Of a stretch of DNA of 64,000 bases, positions 33,618 to 45,193 are shown in pieces; the stretch's first letter is position 1; the number at the start of each line of letters is the position of its first letter. Below the pieces are notes generated by a model. That model was not told where the DNA came from. It worked only from the letters and a program-made list of their open reading frames with translations, and did not search any database. Both the position numbers and the translations under genes were made by a program. This DNA is from Ryuthela nishihirai (lineage: Eukaryota; Arthropoda; Arachnida; Araneae; Heptathelidae): the NCBI GenBank assembly GCA_038380435.1, contig JAWZYU010000121.1, positions 434,001-498,000 of the forward strand, written 5' to 3'.

Positions 33618-34660
33618 TCTACTTTTACCCCCCTTCTGATGTCATTGTGTCGATGATATATTTTTAATTTGGAATGGCATCAATGAGCATTTAAACTGTC
33701 ACATTGACTTTGCCAACAATATATATCCTACAATACGCTCTACAAAGGAGGAGGAAAATAGCAGTGCCATCCTCTATTTAGATATTTTCATCTGAAAAAG
33801 ATGATGCAGGAGCCTTGACGACATCAGTATACTGAAAACCTTCCTATGTCATATGCACGGACTCATGCACCCCATGGGCATACCAAATTGCAGCCTTCTA
33901 TTCCCTCACATATAGGGATTTTGCAGTGTCTTCAAACAAGCAGCTGCTTGAAAAATAAATTCGAAACATCCAGTGCTGCTTCCCATGGCTACAAGTCAAC
34001 AACAATAGGCAAATAATTAGTAAATATGGAAACAAAAACGGAAGACATTCAGCTATCCTCCCATTCACCGACCCCAAAATGTACAACCTTTGCCGGATCT
34101 ATTATGTTCCTGTCCTATGTGAATCAGTCCACAAATTACTCAGAACCTAAAATATCAAAATTGATTTTAGCCCAGCTCCAAATTTGAAGAAATTAATCAA
34201 AAGGGAGAGGGACAAATTTAGCCTACTTCAAAATTCCGGAGAATTCCAATTTCCCCTGCATTTACAGATATAATTCCATTGTTTACTACATCAGCAAAAT
34301 CATACATTCTCTACAAGAGAGGTTCACAGAGCACCAAACTGATGTCAGCCAAAAGAAGCTAACGATACCTGCACCGAACTAGCAGTACAACACAGAGCAA
34401 CAATAGACTGCGAGCACCCCACACTGCTTGCATGTGCATCCACTTTCTATGAAACCATAGACCACAAGGCTATTCAAATAATAACCACATCCATCCCCAC
34501 CTGCAACTGAGACAATGGAATCGCCCTTCACGACATGGAAAGAAGCTCTTTGTCTAAACAGACAACATCACTGAAGATGGAGCGCTGAATGGAGAATCAC
34601 TGAAGATGGAGCGGAATTCACTGAAAATGGAGCGCTGTCTTTGCTCGAAAAAGTTTCTGA
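33618..34660 (+). pseudogene. Penelope-like element RT/GIY-YIG remnant, block A
   Basis: Conceptual frames show the YVDD-containing block (TGTCGATGATATATTTTT at about 33650), then VY-KP, SLTYRDFAVSSNKQLLEK and HGYKSTTIGK, typical of the PLE thumb. The downstream part, near 34280-34350, matches YYIxKxIHSLQERFxEHQ, a GIY-YIG endonuclease signature. Many stops and frameshifts mean no long ORF remains. A 60-bp stretch near 34563-34625 has repeated CACTGAAGATGGAGCG words. Paralog of 57150-58190. Confidence 0.7.
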
Positions 34661-34977
34661 GTTTTCTCCTAAAAAAACATGCAAATAGTTTGAAGGATAG
34701 ACTTTAAAATTATATTGCTCAACGATAGAATTTTAAGTTATTTTTAATTAATTTCTGATAAAAAAAGTCATTTTAATTGTATAAACAAACAATTTCACCA
34801 CTTCACACAACTCATTAATTTTTTTATTTTTTTCCTCAGGGTATTTTTGGAGTTTACCCCCTAAACCTCCCCCCTCTTAACAGAAGCAGTTGAAATTATT
34901 ATTTTCAGAAATAAAAGCACCACACACCATGTTAACTTTGTGTGTAAGGGTATTTCTGCACTTTAAAATCACTCAGG
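34661..34977. other. Block A non-coding segment after the PLE
   Basis: Matched by 58265-58605 in block B. It may include the PLE 3' UTR. No ORF. Confidence 0.45.
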
Positions 34978-34992
34978 TTACTTACTAGATGG

Positions 34993-35334
34993 ATTGGGTT
35001 GTTTTACTTCTGAGTTGCACTTTTTTGCACACATGGGCTAAATGGCCAGGTCACAAGGACCCCGAAGGCTCAGAGAAGGTTGGGGGAGGGGACCCACTGG
35101 AACAGCTGTTGGGAGAGAGATGGTATCCTCCTGTCAAGGCTATCCGGCTTGTTCTTTAACGTGCACAGGGTATGGCTCTCCTGTACACAGGGCCATGGCT
35201 TAACATCCCATTCGATGGATGGTGGCCTTTCCAAGCCCATCAGTGTCCCCTACTGACTGTGGGCAGGGCGGGGAATTTTGCAGCGATAAATCTCAATGCT
35301 GACTCAGCTGGGACTTGAACCTGGGAACTACAGA
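34993..35334 (-). mobile_element. SINE-B, private to block A
   Basis: Flanked by 15-bp duplications TTACTTACTAGRTGG (34978-34992 and 35335-35349). 5'-truncated just before the anticodon region. The matching site in block B (around 58725) lacks it. Confidence 0.92.
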
Positions 35335-35415
35335 TTACTTACTAGGTGGTGTCACGAATGGGGACAGAACGTAAATCAGATGCTTGGAGTGTATAGGTGA
35401 ATGGGTTAAAAGGGT

Positions 35416-35805
35416 AATTGGGTTGGGTTGTTTTACCTCTGAGTGGCACTTTTTTCCACACAATAGGCTAAATGGCCAGGTCACATGGACCCCAAAGTCT
35501 CAGAGAAGGTTGGGGGATGGGACCCACTAAAACAGCTGTTTGGAGACAGATGGTAGCCTCATGTCAAGGCCATCTAGCCTGTTCTTTAATGTGCGCAGGG
35601 TATGATTCTCCCACACACGGGGCCACTGCTTAACGTCCCATCTGACAGATGGCAGCCTTTCCAAGCCCATCGTTGTCCCCTACTAACAGTAGGCAGGGTG
35701 GGGAATTTTGCAGAGATAAATTTCAACACTGACCCAGCTGGAACTTAATCAGGGAACTGCAGATTACGAACCTGGTGCGCTATCGACTGAGTCACCCCTG
35801 CCCCA
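35416..35805 (-). mobile_element. SINE-B, full length, private to block A
   Basis: Flanked by TTAAAAGGGT (35406-35415) and TTAAAAGTGT (35806-35815). The empty site is preserved in block B at about 58786. Head complete, tail GGGTTGGGTTG on the plus strand. Confidence 0.92.
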
Positions 35806-36427
35806 TTAAAAGTGTAGAGTATGATAGTGAGTTTTAAAGGTATGGATGGTTTTAGGTCTAAAGTTCAGAGAGGTAAGTTTTTCAGTGCAGGAGGGGCAGA
35901 AATTTGTTTTGACTCATGATTCAGATTTATTTTCTCTTATGGAACATACATACTTAAATTTTGCACCATAGGTGTATCATATCAGAGATTATTTATATCT
36001 AGTTTGATTTTATTTCTTTAAAAATTAGTAATAATCATGGTATAATTTACATTAATAAATATTAATGCATGTTTAATGGGAAATGTGGGACATTGAGATT
36101 TCTATTTTGCAGATCACTCTTTAAACTGTGACCTTAAAAAATTGCAATTAAAGCCTTAAATTGCAAATTTTTAATGGGAAACTGATAAAATTACCATATT
36201 TTTTTCTTTCGGCATGCTGTTTACTTTCACCTGAGCCTTGTTTAAATCAGTTTGTCGCCTATGATATTCTTGTTTTTTGGCTGTTTTCCTCTGTTGCGAT
36301 TATACAATTCCATGGGCCTCTTTCATATTGTAACATTGCTGTGAATTGTACATAATGTTCTTCATTTTTAGGTTTGTAATTTCAGTTTTTATATCGTTAT
36401 CAAAGAAAACGATATAAAAGTTTGCTA
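35806..36427. other. Block A non-coding segment
   Basis: Closely matched by 58780-59390 (GTTTTAGGTCTAAAGTTCAG, ATTAATAAATATTAATGCAT). A 64-codon frame at 36161 is not conserved as coding. No gene. Confidence 0.45.
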
Positions 36428-36530
36428 CTCACAGACCTTCTACTAGTATGGCATATAAACTGACAGGCTCCTGTCAGACCTCTATGGCAGGCAGCTGCTT
36501 GAGGGGATATTTATTTATTTTTTATTTTGT
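36428..36530 (+). mobile_element. SINE-A, 5'-truncated, private to block A
   Basis: Begins CACAGACCTTCTAC in the body and ends GAGGGGATATTTATTTATTT. Lies in the segment that block B lacks. Confidence 0.8.
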
Positions 36531-36782
36531 CTTCTGTTTTTCTGTAGACACTGAACTGTTTTCAGAGTGGTGTGGAAGATGCAACTTTTTCAAATTTAAG
36601 AATTAAAAACTTACATTTTTCCTCATCTGTTAGCTCAAAAAAATTAAAACTGTTAAGGAGTTAAAGGGTAGGTAAAAGAAAAATTTAATTCTCTTTAAAA
36701 ACCAGATTCTGATAAGCACCAGAGGTGATATGCGTTCTTCTAGTTTACATTTGAGACCATCGGTGAATTGTTTAATATCAAG

Positions 36783-36856
36783 AAATACCCTCACTCCCCA
36801 AGCAGGCTGCTTGACACAGAGTTCTGAGAGGAACCTCTCGGTTTAATATGCCATAA
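36783..36856 (-). mobile_element. SINE-A/5S-SINE body fragment
   Basis: Minus-strand body: AATACCCTCACTCCCCAAGC on the plus strand, then CTGAGAGGAACCTCTCGG, then GTTTAATATGCC. The GTTTAATAT spelling fits the 5S-headed subfamily. The head is missing. Confidence 0.6.
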
Positions 36857-37294
36857 AGATCAATATATTGACTCTAAATTGTTTCTGTAAAAACTTCAGT
36901 TTACATTTTTCATTATTTTTATTTATTAATATATTTGCGTCTATTAATTTATTCATTTTTATTAATTAATTTATTTTATTTATTAATTTATTTATAATTA
37001 TTTAAAAGTTTTGTAAAAAAATAAAATAAAACATTTCAAAAATACCTATCTTTGTATAGGACCCTAAAACATAGAAAAAGAAACCTAAAGCATATCGATG
37101 GTGGAATTAGTCACTGAGTTAATATTTTTTATTATAATAATAATAAGTTAATATAATTTAATATATTATATAATAATAAATATGTAATATATGATATATA
37201 ATCATAAATAATAATAATAAAGTAATATAAATTTTTATTTCATTCTTAATTTTTATTTTTATATACATCATACAAAATCCTCATGCAGCCATCG
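36857..37294. other. AT-rich low complexity with a MITE-2 half
   Basis: Long runs of TTATTAATTTATT-like words and TAATAA repeats. 37016-37117 matches one arm of the foldback element at 40350-40655 (ACCTATCTTTGTATAGGACC, AAAGAAACCTAAAGCATAT). Confidence 0.6.
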
Positions 37295-38660
37295 GCTACA
37301 GGGTTCCAACCACACTGTGTAATTTTCCTCTCCAGATGTGTCTCTTTTGAGCTCCATCTGCTGCATTTGGCCACCCTAGGCCAATTCTAGCAAGGTCCTG
37401 CTTGACATTGTCTGCCTATCACATCCTAGGTCTCCCCCTTTCTCTGATAACCTTAGGCACACTGTTCATAATCCTCTTCGCCAATCTGTAGCTATGCATA
37501 TGGGCAACAAAGCCAAACCAAAACAGATTCTCTCTGCACAATATGCTGCTCCAAAGAGGTTGATGAGTCCTTCTTCTAACCTCATAATTACTTACAAAGT
37601 CAAACCACCTAATGCCCAAGATACTGCTTAAGCATCTAGAATCAAAGGCATTAAGGTTCTTGTTATCCTGCTTACAAAGGGTCCATGAATTGCTATCATA
37701 ACTAACCTTAGAAAGAACCAAACTATCATACAGCCTAATTTTGGTCTTTAGGTGTATATGCCTATTTTTCCATACTCTCCATAGATTCTTAAAAGTCCCA
37801 GTGGCAATCCCTATTCTTCTATTTATCTCATGCCGCACATCACCAGTATCTGTTACATAGCTCCCAAGATAATACAACTGAGACACTTGCTCAATAATAC
37901 AGCTATTCAAAGCAACTGAAGCACCATCTGCCTGACCAATTTTCATCACTGTAGTTTTTTCTTTGTTTATCACCAAACCTACTCTATTACCAGTCTCATC
38001 GACAGCCCTAATGAATGGATTCATCTCATTAACATCAGTATCCAATAGGGCCAAATCACCTGCATAATCTAAATCAGAAATTTTGAAATCTCTAGACCAT
38101 TTAAGGCCAAAATCTTTTCCTTGCAAAGAATTATGCATTTCAAAATGCACCCTTAGTTAACTCCACTAGTAATGCTAAACCAATCGCTGAAAGACGTACC
38201 AACTCTCACACATGACTCAGTGTTATTATAGAGGGCTTTCATTACACTAACTAACATATCAGGTATTCCATACGATCTAACAATAAACCACAAATTATGT
38301 TGATCGACAGAGTGAAAAGACTTTTGGAAATCTATAAAGCTAACAACCACAGGTTTCTGAAACCAAACATTTCTCAAGAATCTTCCTAAGTGAAAATATT
38401 TGATCAATACATTCTCTACCACTTCTGAATCCACACTGTTCATCACGCAGTTGTCCATCAACCAAATTCTTAATTCTATTAAGTATAATCATGCAAAGAA
38501 CTTTACCTGGAACAGAAAGTAAACTAATTCCCCTATAATTATCACAAGAACTGCAATCAACTTTTTTTAAAATTGGGACAAGAGCTGTGTAGAAAAATCC
38601 TTAGGAACAATGCCTTTATCATAAAAAATAATCAAAATTTCAGTCACCCATGTGACAACA
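37295..38660 (-). pseudogene. RTE fragment R3: reverse transcriptase, with 3' end
   Basis: Minus-strand RTE from the 3' end (CAGCCATCGGCTAC, as in R1 near 893) through open pieces 38150-37419 (LDYAGDLALL in place of YADD, NKEKTTVMKIGQA, SWTLCKQDNKN, ERGRPRM) and 38461-38153 (FIDFQKSFHSVDQ, YGIPDMLVSVMKALYNN). The active-site D of YADD reads G and the QG segment is broken, so it is inactive. 5'-truncated at about 38660. Paralog of R8. Confidence 0.85.
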
Positions 38661-39394
38661 CAAATAATTTATTAATTTAATTTTTTATTAATTTATTTTA
38701 AATTTTAATTTTTTATGTAGGCAAGGAGTTGGCAGAAAAAATAATACCAAATTATCCATCCCTACACTTGGACTTGAACCCACGACCCTTTGACCAGTAA
38801 CCAAGCGCACTAACCACTCAGCACCACTGAGGCTATAGATTCATTTATGTTTTTTTTTTAATTTGTTATTTCTAATGAGATTATTTTTCTGGGTAATTTT
38901 TATATTGCGAATCGATGATGACTTGTTAAACTTTTTTTTTGGGCATTTCAGATTTGTGTCCAATGAGATTACTTCATTGGTTGTTTCAAATTGTGGAACA
39001 GTGCTCCGTTGTTCGGTGTTATGAGCCTTTCAAAATAAATTTTTATAAGGTTTTTGATCACTGCTAAATGGCATTCTGTGGTAAGTGGTAATAGGGAGTT
39101 GGAAGGGGTGTAGCAAAGGGACTATGATTGTGGTGGGGAGGGGAGATGAAAATTTTCCAACTCTGAAATCAAATTTTGCCAACTGAGAAAATAAGTATTT
39201 TACAGAAATTTAACTATGTCTCTGTCAGGGAAGTACCCAGAATTTTGTTATGTAGGTGGAGGGGAGTGGTTTTGAGTTTGTTAACTCTCACTATTACCTA
39301 TCTTCCTATTGCTCTTATCTCTGACATTTGTCAGTTGGTCGATTTGTCAGTTTCTACGTTTGCTAGTTTGTGGATTTGACAAAATGTTGTTTAC
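38661..39394. other. Block A-only segment with a tRNA-like SINE head
   Basis: TTTATTAATT-rich start. 38755-38835 holds, on the minus strand, a SINE-A-like head (GCTGAGTGGTTAGTGCGC, GTGGGTTCAAGTCC) not followed by the SINE-A body. The rest is unclassified, with a few CAATTTTGCCAACT words. Confidence 0.5.
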
Positions 39395-40340
39395 CATATT
39401 TTTCCAACGCAATGGAGAAACTTAATGATTTATATGTTAAATGGAAGCCTGTTATGCAGGGAGTGTCATAGTCTTTGAAAAATTAACCCCCCATGCTTTG
39501 TTCCCCCCTGAAAAAGGGGTGGCATCCCGTGGCTGAGTGGTTAGCACACTTGGCTACTGATCTAAGGGACCTGGGTTCGAACCCCGGATTAGGCATGGAT
39601 GTGTGTGTCGTGTTTCTGCTGAGGTCCTGCCATGCTCTCAGATCTCCTACTGTGGCACATAAACTGACAGGCTCCTGTCAGACCTCTGTGGCAAGTATCT
39701 GCTTGAGGGGGTATTTATTTATTTATTAAAAAAGGGGTAATATCAACACTAAACTCCCACATATCTCCAGAAAGTGAATACTGAAAACAACAAGCGATGG
39801 CTTAAATGAATGATTCTGATGTGGGGAATATCACAGGCTGCAAAAAATTGACCCTCCCATGCTTTCTTCCCCCAAAGAAAAGGGTGGAAATATGGAAATG
39901 ATTGTTCCCTATATCTCCCGAACACTAGTGCAGAAACTAACAAGCTCTGCGTCAAGTGAAAGCGTGTGAAGTGAGGAGTGTCCTAAGCTTAAAAAAATTG
40001 ACCACCCATGCTTCCTTCCCTCCTAAAAAACGGGAAATATCGTAGTCTTCTTACTATATCTTTGAAATGTGAGGGCTTACAGTTAGGGATTAGGTGTCAA
40101 ATGAAAACTCAGGTAGTGAACATCATAAACTATTTCGAAATTTGCCAAAATATTCCCTCCTGATTAATGGGGGGAGAGTGAATTTTTACACGGTTCACTT
40201 AATGGGTCATATCTCAAATTAAAACTTATAATATCTACTATGTCATGGTAATTCAAACTCAAATCCAAAGTAGGGGAAAATATGGTCGATGTTTATGAGT
40301 AAATGTATCAAATGAAAGTTTTTGAAAGTAGTTTTATTTA
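39395..40340 (+). repeat. Degenerate ~147-bp tandem array with SINE inside
   Basis: Unit starts at about 39461, 39826, 39976 and 40118, each with GA(R)TATCATA-like, then AAAAATTGACC, CCCATGCTT, TTCCC, ATATCTC and TCAAATGAAA words. Subtracting the SINE-A and its duplication gives spacings of 147, 150 and 142 bp. About four to five diverged units. Confidence 0.75.
39521..39728 (+). mobile_element. SINE-A reference copy, full length (208 bp)
   Basis: Complete insertion between AAAAAGGGGT duplications (39511-39520 and 39729-39738). tRNA-like head with A box TGGCTGAGTGG (39530-39540) and B box GGTTCGAACCC (39574-39584), then a body beginning TCTGCTGAGGTCCTGCCA with the inverted motif CTGACAGG/CCTGTCAG, ending in (ATTT)n. 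Pol III transcription and LINE-dependent movement are inferred. Most other copies are 5'-truncated, as expected of LINE-type reverse transcription. Confidence 0.93.
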
Positions 40341-40349
40341 GTGTTAAAA

Positions 40350-40655
40350 AAAGACATAAAGAAATTAAAAAATTCCTTACATACCTATCTTCCAATAGGA
40401 CCCTAAAATGCAGAAAAAGAAATCTAAAGCATATCAATGATGCAGTCAGTCACTGAGTTACTCTTAACTCCAAAGGAAGATAAGGTGCCAATTTACCTAC
40501 TCCACAAGACTGATAGCATCCTGTCTTCCCTTGAAATGAATACAAATTCAGTGACTGATTGCACCAGCAATATGCTTTAGGTTTCTTTTTCTACATTTTA
40601 GAGTCTTATAGGAAAATAGGTATGTTTGGAATTTTTTAATTTCTTTATATTTCTT
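40350..40655. mobile_element. Foldback MITE-2, ~306 bp
   Basis: Left arm 40350-40459 and right arm 40546-40655 are reverse complements over about 110 bp (TAAAGAAATTAAAAAATTCC opposite GGAATTTTTTAATTTCTTTA, CTAAAATGCAGAAAAAGAAA opposite its partner) around an 86-bp centre. A lone arm occurs at 37016-37117. No ORF. Target duplication unclear. Confidence 0.8.
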
Positions 40656-41689
40656 ACAAAACAATCCCAATTTTTGCAATTAATATGTATTTTTCCAAGT
40701 GGTTTTGAATTTTGCAAACTCCCCAAATTTTTTCAATTCCCCAAGATGACTCAATTTTGCCAACTCTCCTTAATTTCAAAAACAATACAATTTTCATGAA
40801 GACCTGTATTTTACCAAGTGTATCGTCAAGTTGATTCAATTTTGCCATCCACCCCCCTTTAATTTTACAAAAGAAAATAATCCCAATATTCGTAACTCAG
40901 TGGATTTTACTGTCACTTCAAATTTTGACAACTGTGATTTAGTTTGGAGGGATCTTTCCCCTAACATGCTTCCCCCTGCTGCAGTTGTGAAATATCTGAC
41001 ACCAAAATGTTGGTATCTTACAAGGTAATCTGGGGGTCATGGTTTTCTTGCCAATGTACTATCTAGTTCCCCATTATCATATATATTGGGTCTTACCAAT
41101 CCCCAACAAAATTTTCTGGCTACAAGCTTCACACTTTTTCTAAGTAAATAATTTTTTTTACCAAAGAAATGGCTTTTTATGATTCTTTCTAAAGTTTAGT
41201 TGTTACCCTTCTGCAAACATCTGCTGTCCATTGCATGACAAAAAGTAAAATTTTCCCTTTTTTCAACTCCTATGTATAAAAGAGTTTCATTACTCCCTTT
41301 CTCTCTTCATTCTCTCTACCTTACATCTTGATCACTTTCTATCTTCCTCCCTGTGGCTGTGAGCATTAAACTTAGTTAAATTATCCTCTTTGAATCACGT
41401 TTCTGCTGCATGATGTTTGCCATCATTAAATTTTTAAAAATCACAAAGGAATGTGGCACATCTATACTCTATAGTACATAAAGAATGGAGTGGCAAAACC
41501 TGAAGATCAACGAAGGCACCAACTGATAAAAAAATGCCATACACAGAAAATATAGCTTTTTTTTTCCTGTGTCACCTTTGAGATTGCTTGTATGGGTAAT
41601 AGAAGCAAAAAATAATTAAATTTTGGTGTATTTCATGCATTTTTCAATAAATTTTTGGAAAAATACTGAAATGGAGGGGGAAATGTTAT
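40656..41689. other. Block A-only unclassified segment
   Basis: Contains repeated CAATTTTGCCA/AAATTTTGCCA words at 40690-40870, otherwise unique. No coding domain recognised. Confidence 0.4.
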
Positions 41690-41889
41690 TCTTCAAAGGA
41701 AATGTCTTATCTTGCCATATATACACAATCTTCCATATATTTTTCTAGATCGGGTTGTTTCAGTAATGCTCTTATTGGCTGTTTGAATGAGTTTACTAAT
41801 CTGCTGAAAGTCACTGCAATTTTCTATATGATATTTGATTTTTAATAAGGATAGCATTTTGTATAGGATAGATCAAAACCCTGTTCCCT
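41690..41889. repeat. Repeat segment next to RTE copies (three copies)
   Basis: TTCAAAGGAAAT..TTTTCTAGATC..CTTATTGGCTGTTTGA recurs at 45630-45800, and its right half at 60275-60385. It adjoins the same internal RTE breakpoint each time. Confidence 0.7.
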
Positions 41890-44800
41890 AATCTATAGTT
41901 ATCCATATGGGCAACATGACGAAACCAGCAGACTCCCACTCTGCACAATATGTTGTTCAAAGGAGCTGCCAACTCCTTTGACTAACTTCGTCATTACAAA
42001 CATGGCCAGATCAAGGAGGGGAGGCTAGCCACCCTTTCAGGAGGTGAATAAGGGAAAAAGAGGCAAAAAAAAAATTTAAACTAATTTATATTTCATGCAC
42101 TTTTCAATGATATTTTTTTAAAACTGTAACACGGGGGGGGGGGGGATGATATACTGCATTCTACATCAAGAGTCTGACCTCTTTCCATTCTTTTACATTT
42201 TTTTTGGCTCAAATATGTTTCTTGCCCCCCTCTCTTGACTTTTTCCTAGATCCGGGCCAGCTTACAATGTTCAACTACCTGGGCCGCAGCATACTGTGCA
42301 AGCAACTAAAATCTAAAAGATAAGGTTATCTTTTAGATACTTTATCATTTAGATTTTAGATTTCTTTATTTATGGTATCAATATTCCTGTTATTTTGTTT
42401 GCAAAAGGGTCTAAGTATCACTACCCTTTTGCAAATCTAGAAAACCAAACTATTATAGTCTCACAAAAGTCACAACAGTAATCCCTATTTTTTTGTTACA
42501 CATCATCAGAATCTCTGATATAGCTCCAAAAATAATTCAACTGAGACACTTGCTCAACAGTGTGACCATTCAGATTAAATGAATCACAGCCTGCCTGATC
42601 AATTTTCATCACTTTATTTTTCTTTCTGTTTATCACCAAGCCTACTCTATTACCAGTCTCTCAGCAGCTTGAATGAAAGAGTTGATCATCATCATCACTT
42701 GCCAAAAGGGCTAAATCACCAGCATAATATAACTCAGAAATTTCAGACCTGTAGACCATTTACCCCCAAAATGTTATCCTTACAGTGAATTTTGCATAGC
42801 ATAATCATTAACCAAACTAAAGAGGAAAGGAGACAAAATGTACCCTTATTGAACATCAGAAGCATTACTAAGCCAATTGCTATAAGTCTTATCTACTTTT
42901 ACACATGATTCAGTGTCATTATAGAGAATTTTCATTATGTTAAATAACTTTGAACTGATCTACACATCCCCTACCACTTATGAATCCACATTTCTCATCA
43001 CGCAATTACCTGCCAACCATATTCTTAATTCTACTAAACACAAACATATAATAACTTTTCCTTCAACATAGAGTAGTCTGATACCCCTACAGTAATCAGA
43101 AGAACTGCAATCACCTTTTTTGAAAACAGAGATAATATTAGCTCTGTTAAAATCCTTAGGAACCATGCCTTTATGATAAAAGATATTCAGAATTTCAGTC
43201 ATCCATGTGGTAACCATAACATTCCCAACTCTAAGCATTTCTGTAGTAATTTCATCTACCCTTGGGGATTTATGTTGCTCAGTTTTAGAAACACCTAAAA
43301 TAACTCAGACTGTGTTATAGGGTCAACATTAAAGCCAGTAATGGGCTACATCTATCATCATTACAAAGAATTGGGGTAGGACTAACCACATTGTTTAGAA
43401 CATCACTGAAATGCTCAGCCCACTTAGCCATGGCAAAATCATCACTTTCAATAACATTACCTTAACAGCACAAAACGTTAACTAATTGGAGCTATCAGTT
43501 GTTATGCTGTCTAGCTGCTTCCACGGCTATGTGAGCCAAAGAATCTTATCAGCAGCTACCCAATCCTTTACATGTTTATTAAGCTCTCTGTAATGCTTTC
43601 TGTTAGGGATAGGAGGGTACTGATTAAGGACATGCTGCAGTTGTTTCCTTCCAAAATAAGTTCCAGTGCCTTATCACTCAAATAATTTTGCCTCCTCTGT
43701 ACCTTTTTACCTAAAACAGTACTATTAGCTTCAAGAAAAACTTCAAAATAATCCCATTCTTCCTCAACTAAGGAAGCCAACCTTGTTGTCATAATTACTA
43801 AGTAACCTATCATGGTAAACTTAGCTATAACTGGGTCTTTCAGAGTTTCAATGTTCAAGTTTACTTTTTTTACCTTACCACAACACTTTTAATAGAGGTA
43901 TTGATCAGATCAGATTTCAGCTGCCCTATATACAAGTGCAGACTGGTAAAGAGAGTTGAGTGCTGTAGCTTTATGGGCACCAAGTGATCAGGGCCCTTAG
44001 AACCACATGAGAGCAGGTTTTTTTGAATAATAATAATATTACTTCAAAGAATTTACACAGAATTGGAGGAAAATCCTTTTTAGGCTTCAAGAACGAGCTC
44101 TCAAAAGAATAACTTTCGAAATCTTGAAAAAGAAGCTGAATTTTTCATTTCAGCCAGGCCCTTTTGCTGCAGGCTGCACCTTTCAAAACATGGGCCAGTC
44201 TGCCCCTGTGTATACGACCTGGTGCTCCTAACAGAACTTATCTTTGCAAAACTCCCACCCTGTCCATGGTCAATAGGGGACACCAAAGGTTTGGAAATAC
44301 TGCCTCCATTGGATAGAATTTTAAACCGTGGTTGTGGGGGAGCCATATTAACATGCTGGATGGCCTTGACAGAAAGATACCATCTGTCTCCGAACAGCTG
44401 TTCCAGTGGGTCCCCTTGCCCAACATTTTCTGAGACTTCAAGGACTGGTGATATAGCCCATGGTGTGCAAAAAAGTGCCACTCAGATATAAAACAACCTA
44501 ACAGCACTAGGCCATTTGCTCATATACAGCCCATCTGGTGAAAAACGTGTACTATGTATGTCATGGTGTTTGTAAAAAGTGTTAGTTATTCTGAAACCAT
44601 TGAGTTAACTTATTTGAAGAAGACTTTGCCATTGCAGCTACCAATACAAAGTGACCTATCAGCCCTCCTCAAAGGTCAGAATCAGTACCAACTTTAGTAT
44701 TGAAGTAACTTAGAACAAGAGAAATATCTCCTTTCTTGACAGAATTGAAAACATCCTAAAGTAGCCCATAAAAAGTATCTAATCCTAGTTGGCACTCTCA

Positions 44801-45165
44801 GTGGGGGCATAACAACAGATAACATTCCAGTTTTTAATGCCTGCCTGAAATTTTAACTTGGCTATGCCTTTTGTTAATGCACTAATATCCTACAAGTGCA
44901 TTTCCAGTATGTCTCATGAGAAGTAACCTATGACTTAGAGATGCTTTTCACCTTTCCTCACTGGAAAGAGAAATTTAAGGTTATGGTAACTGACCTTTCT
45001 GTCCATGAGGTCTCATGGACAGAAAGTGTCATGGACAGAAAAAATAACTCAGTTATAATGGTAGAATTCTTTTGTGAGAACAGCAAGATAATAATCTCTG
45101 TGTAGAGTCCTCACATTCCACCTACCTGTAGTGAGAAAATAGTTAGTGCAATGTTTACAGAAACT
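41890..45165 (-). pseudogene. RTE fragment R4, strongly decayed
   Basis: Minus-strand matches run from the C-terminal region (41890) through RT pieces (open frame 43238-42978: DEITTEMLR-adjacent start, GMVPKDFNRA), linker (43858-43568: EEEWDYFE, NYLSDKALELI) and the endonuclease (44520-45140: SPDG, GDF, VRTLH remnants). An ancient SINE-B splits the endonuclease region (44239-44497). 42000-42300 holds non-RTE sequence with a poly-G run. Many stops; non-functional. Paralog of R9. Confidence 0.75.
44239..44497 (+). mobile_element. SINE-B inserted in RTE R4, predates the duplication
   Basis: 5'-truncated SINE-B between CTAACAGAACT (44228-44238) and CTAACAGCACT (44498-44508). Uninterrupted RTE copies read TTTCTAACAGAACTAGCC here. 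The same insertion is present in block B (62710-62984). Confidence 0.9.
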
Positions 45166-45193
45166 ACATGTGTTTTCTACTAATAAATCAGCA

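Larger units (their letters stand above)
31450..45165 (+). repeat. Segmental duplication, block A
   Basis: Colinear with 54482-63645 in the same orientation. Anchors in order: CAGCAGATCCAGCTTTAG (31450/54482), 5S-SINE (33393/56008), PLE (33618/57340), AAAGTTCAGAGAGGTAAG (35860/58839), RTE R3/R8 (37300/59388), RTE R4/R9 (41890/60390) and an old SINE-B (44239/62710). Block A has extra 36415-37300 and 38225-41755. Block B has extra sequence around 56283-57330. Identity by eye is roughly 90%. Confidence 0.85.

Noticed and set aside
33935..33955. SINE-A fragment (AGCAGCTGCTTGAAAAAT)
   Set aside because: The word is part of the PLE coding sequence (EQLLEKE in the block B copy). The match to the SINE-A body is about 13 bp and is likely chance.
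39395..40340. CRISPR-like array
   Set aside because: Repeats are long, diverged and without spacers, in a eukaryotic context.
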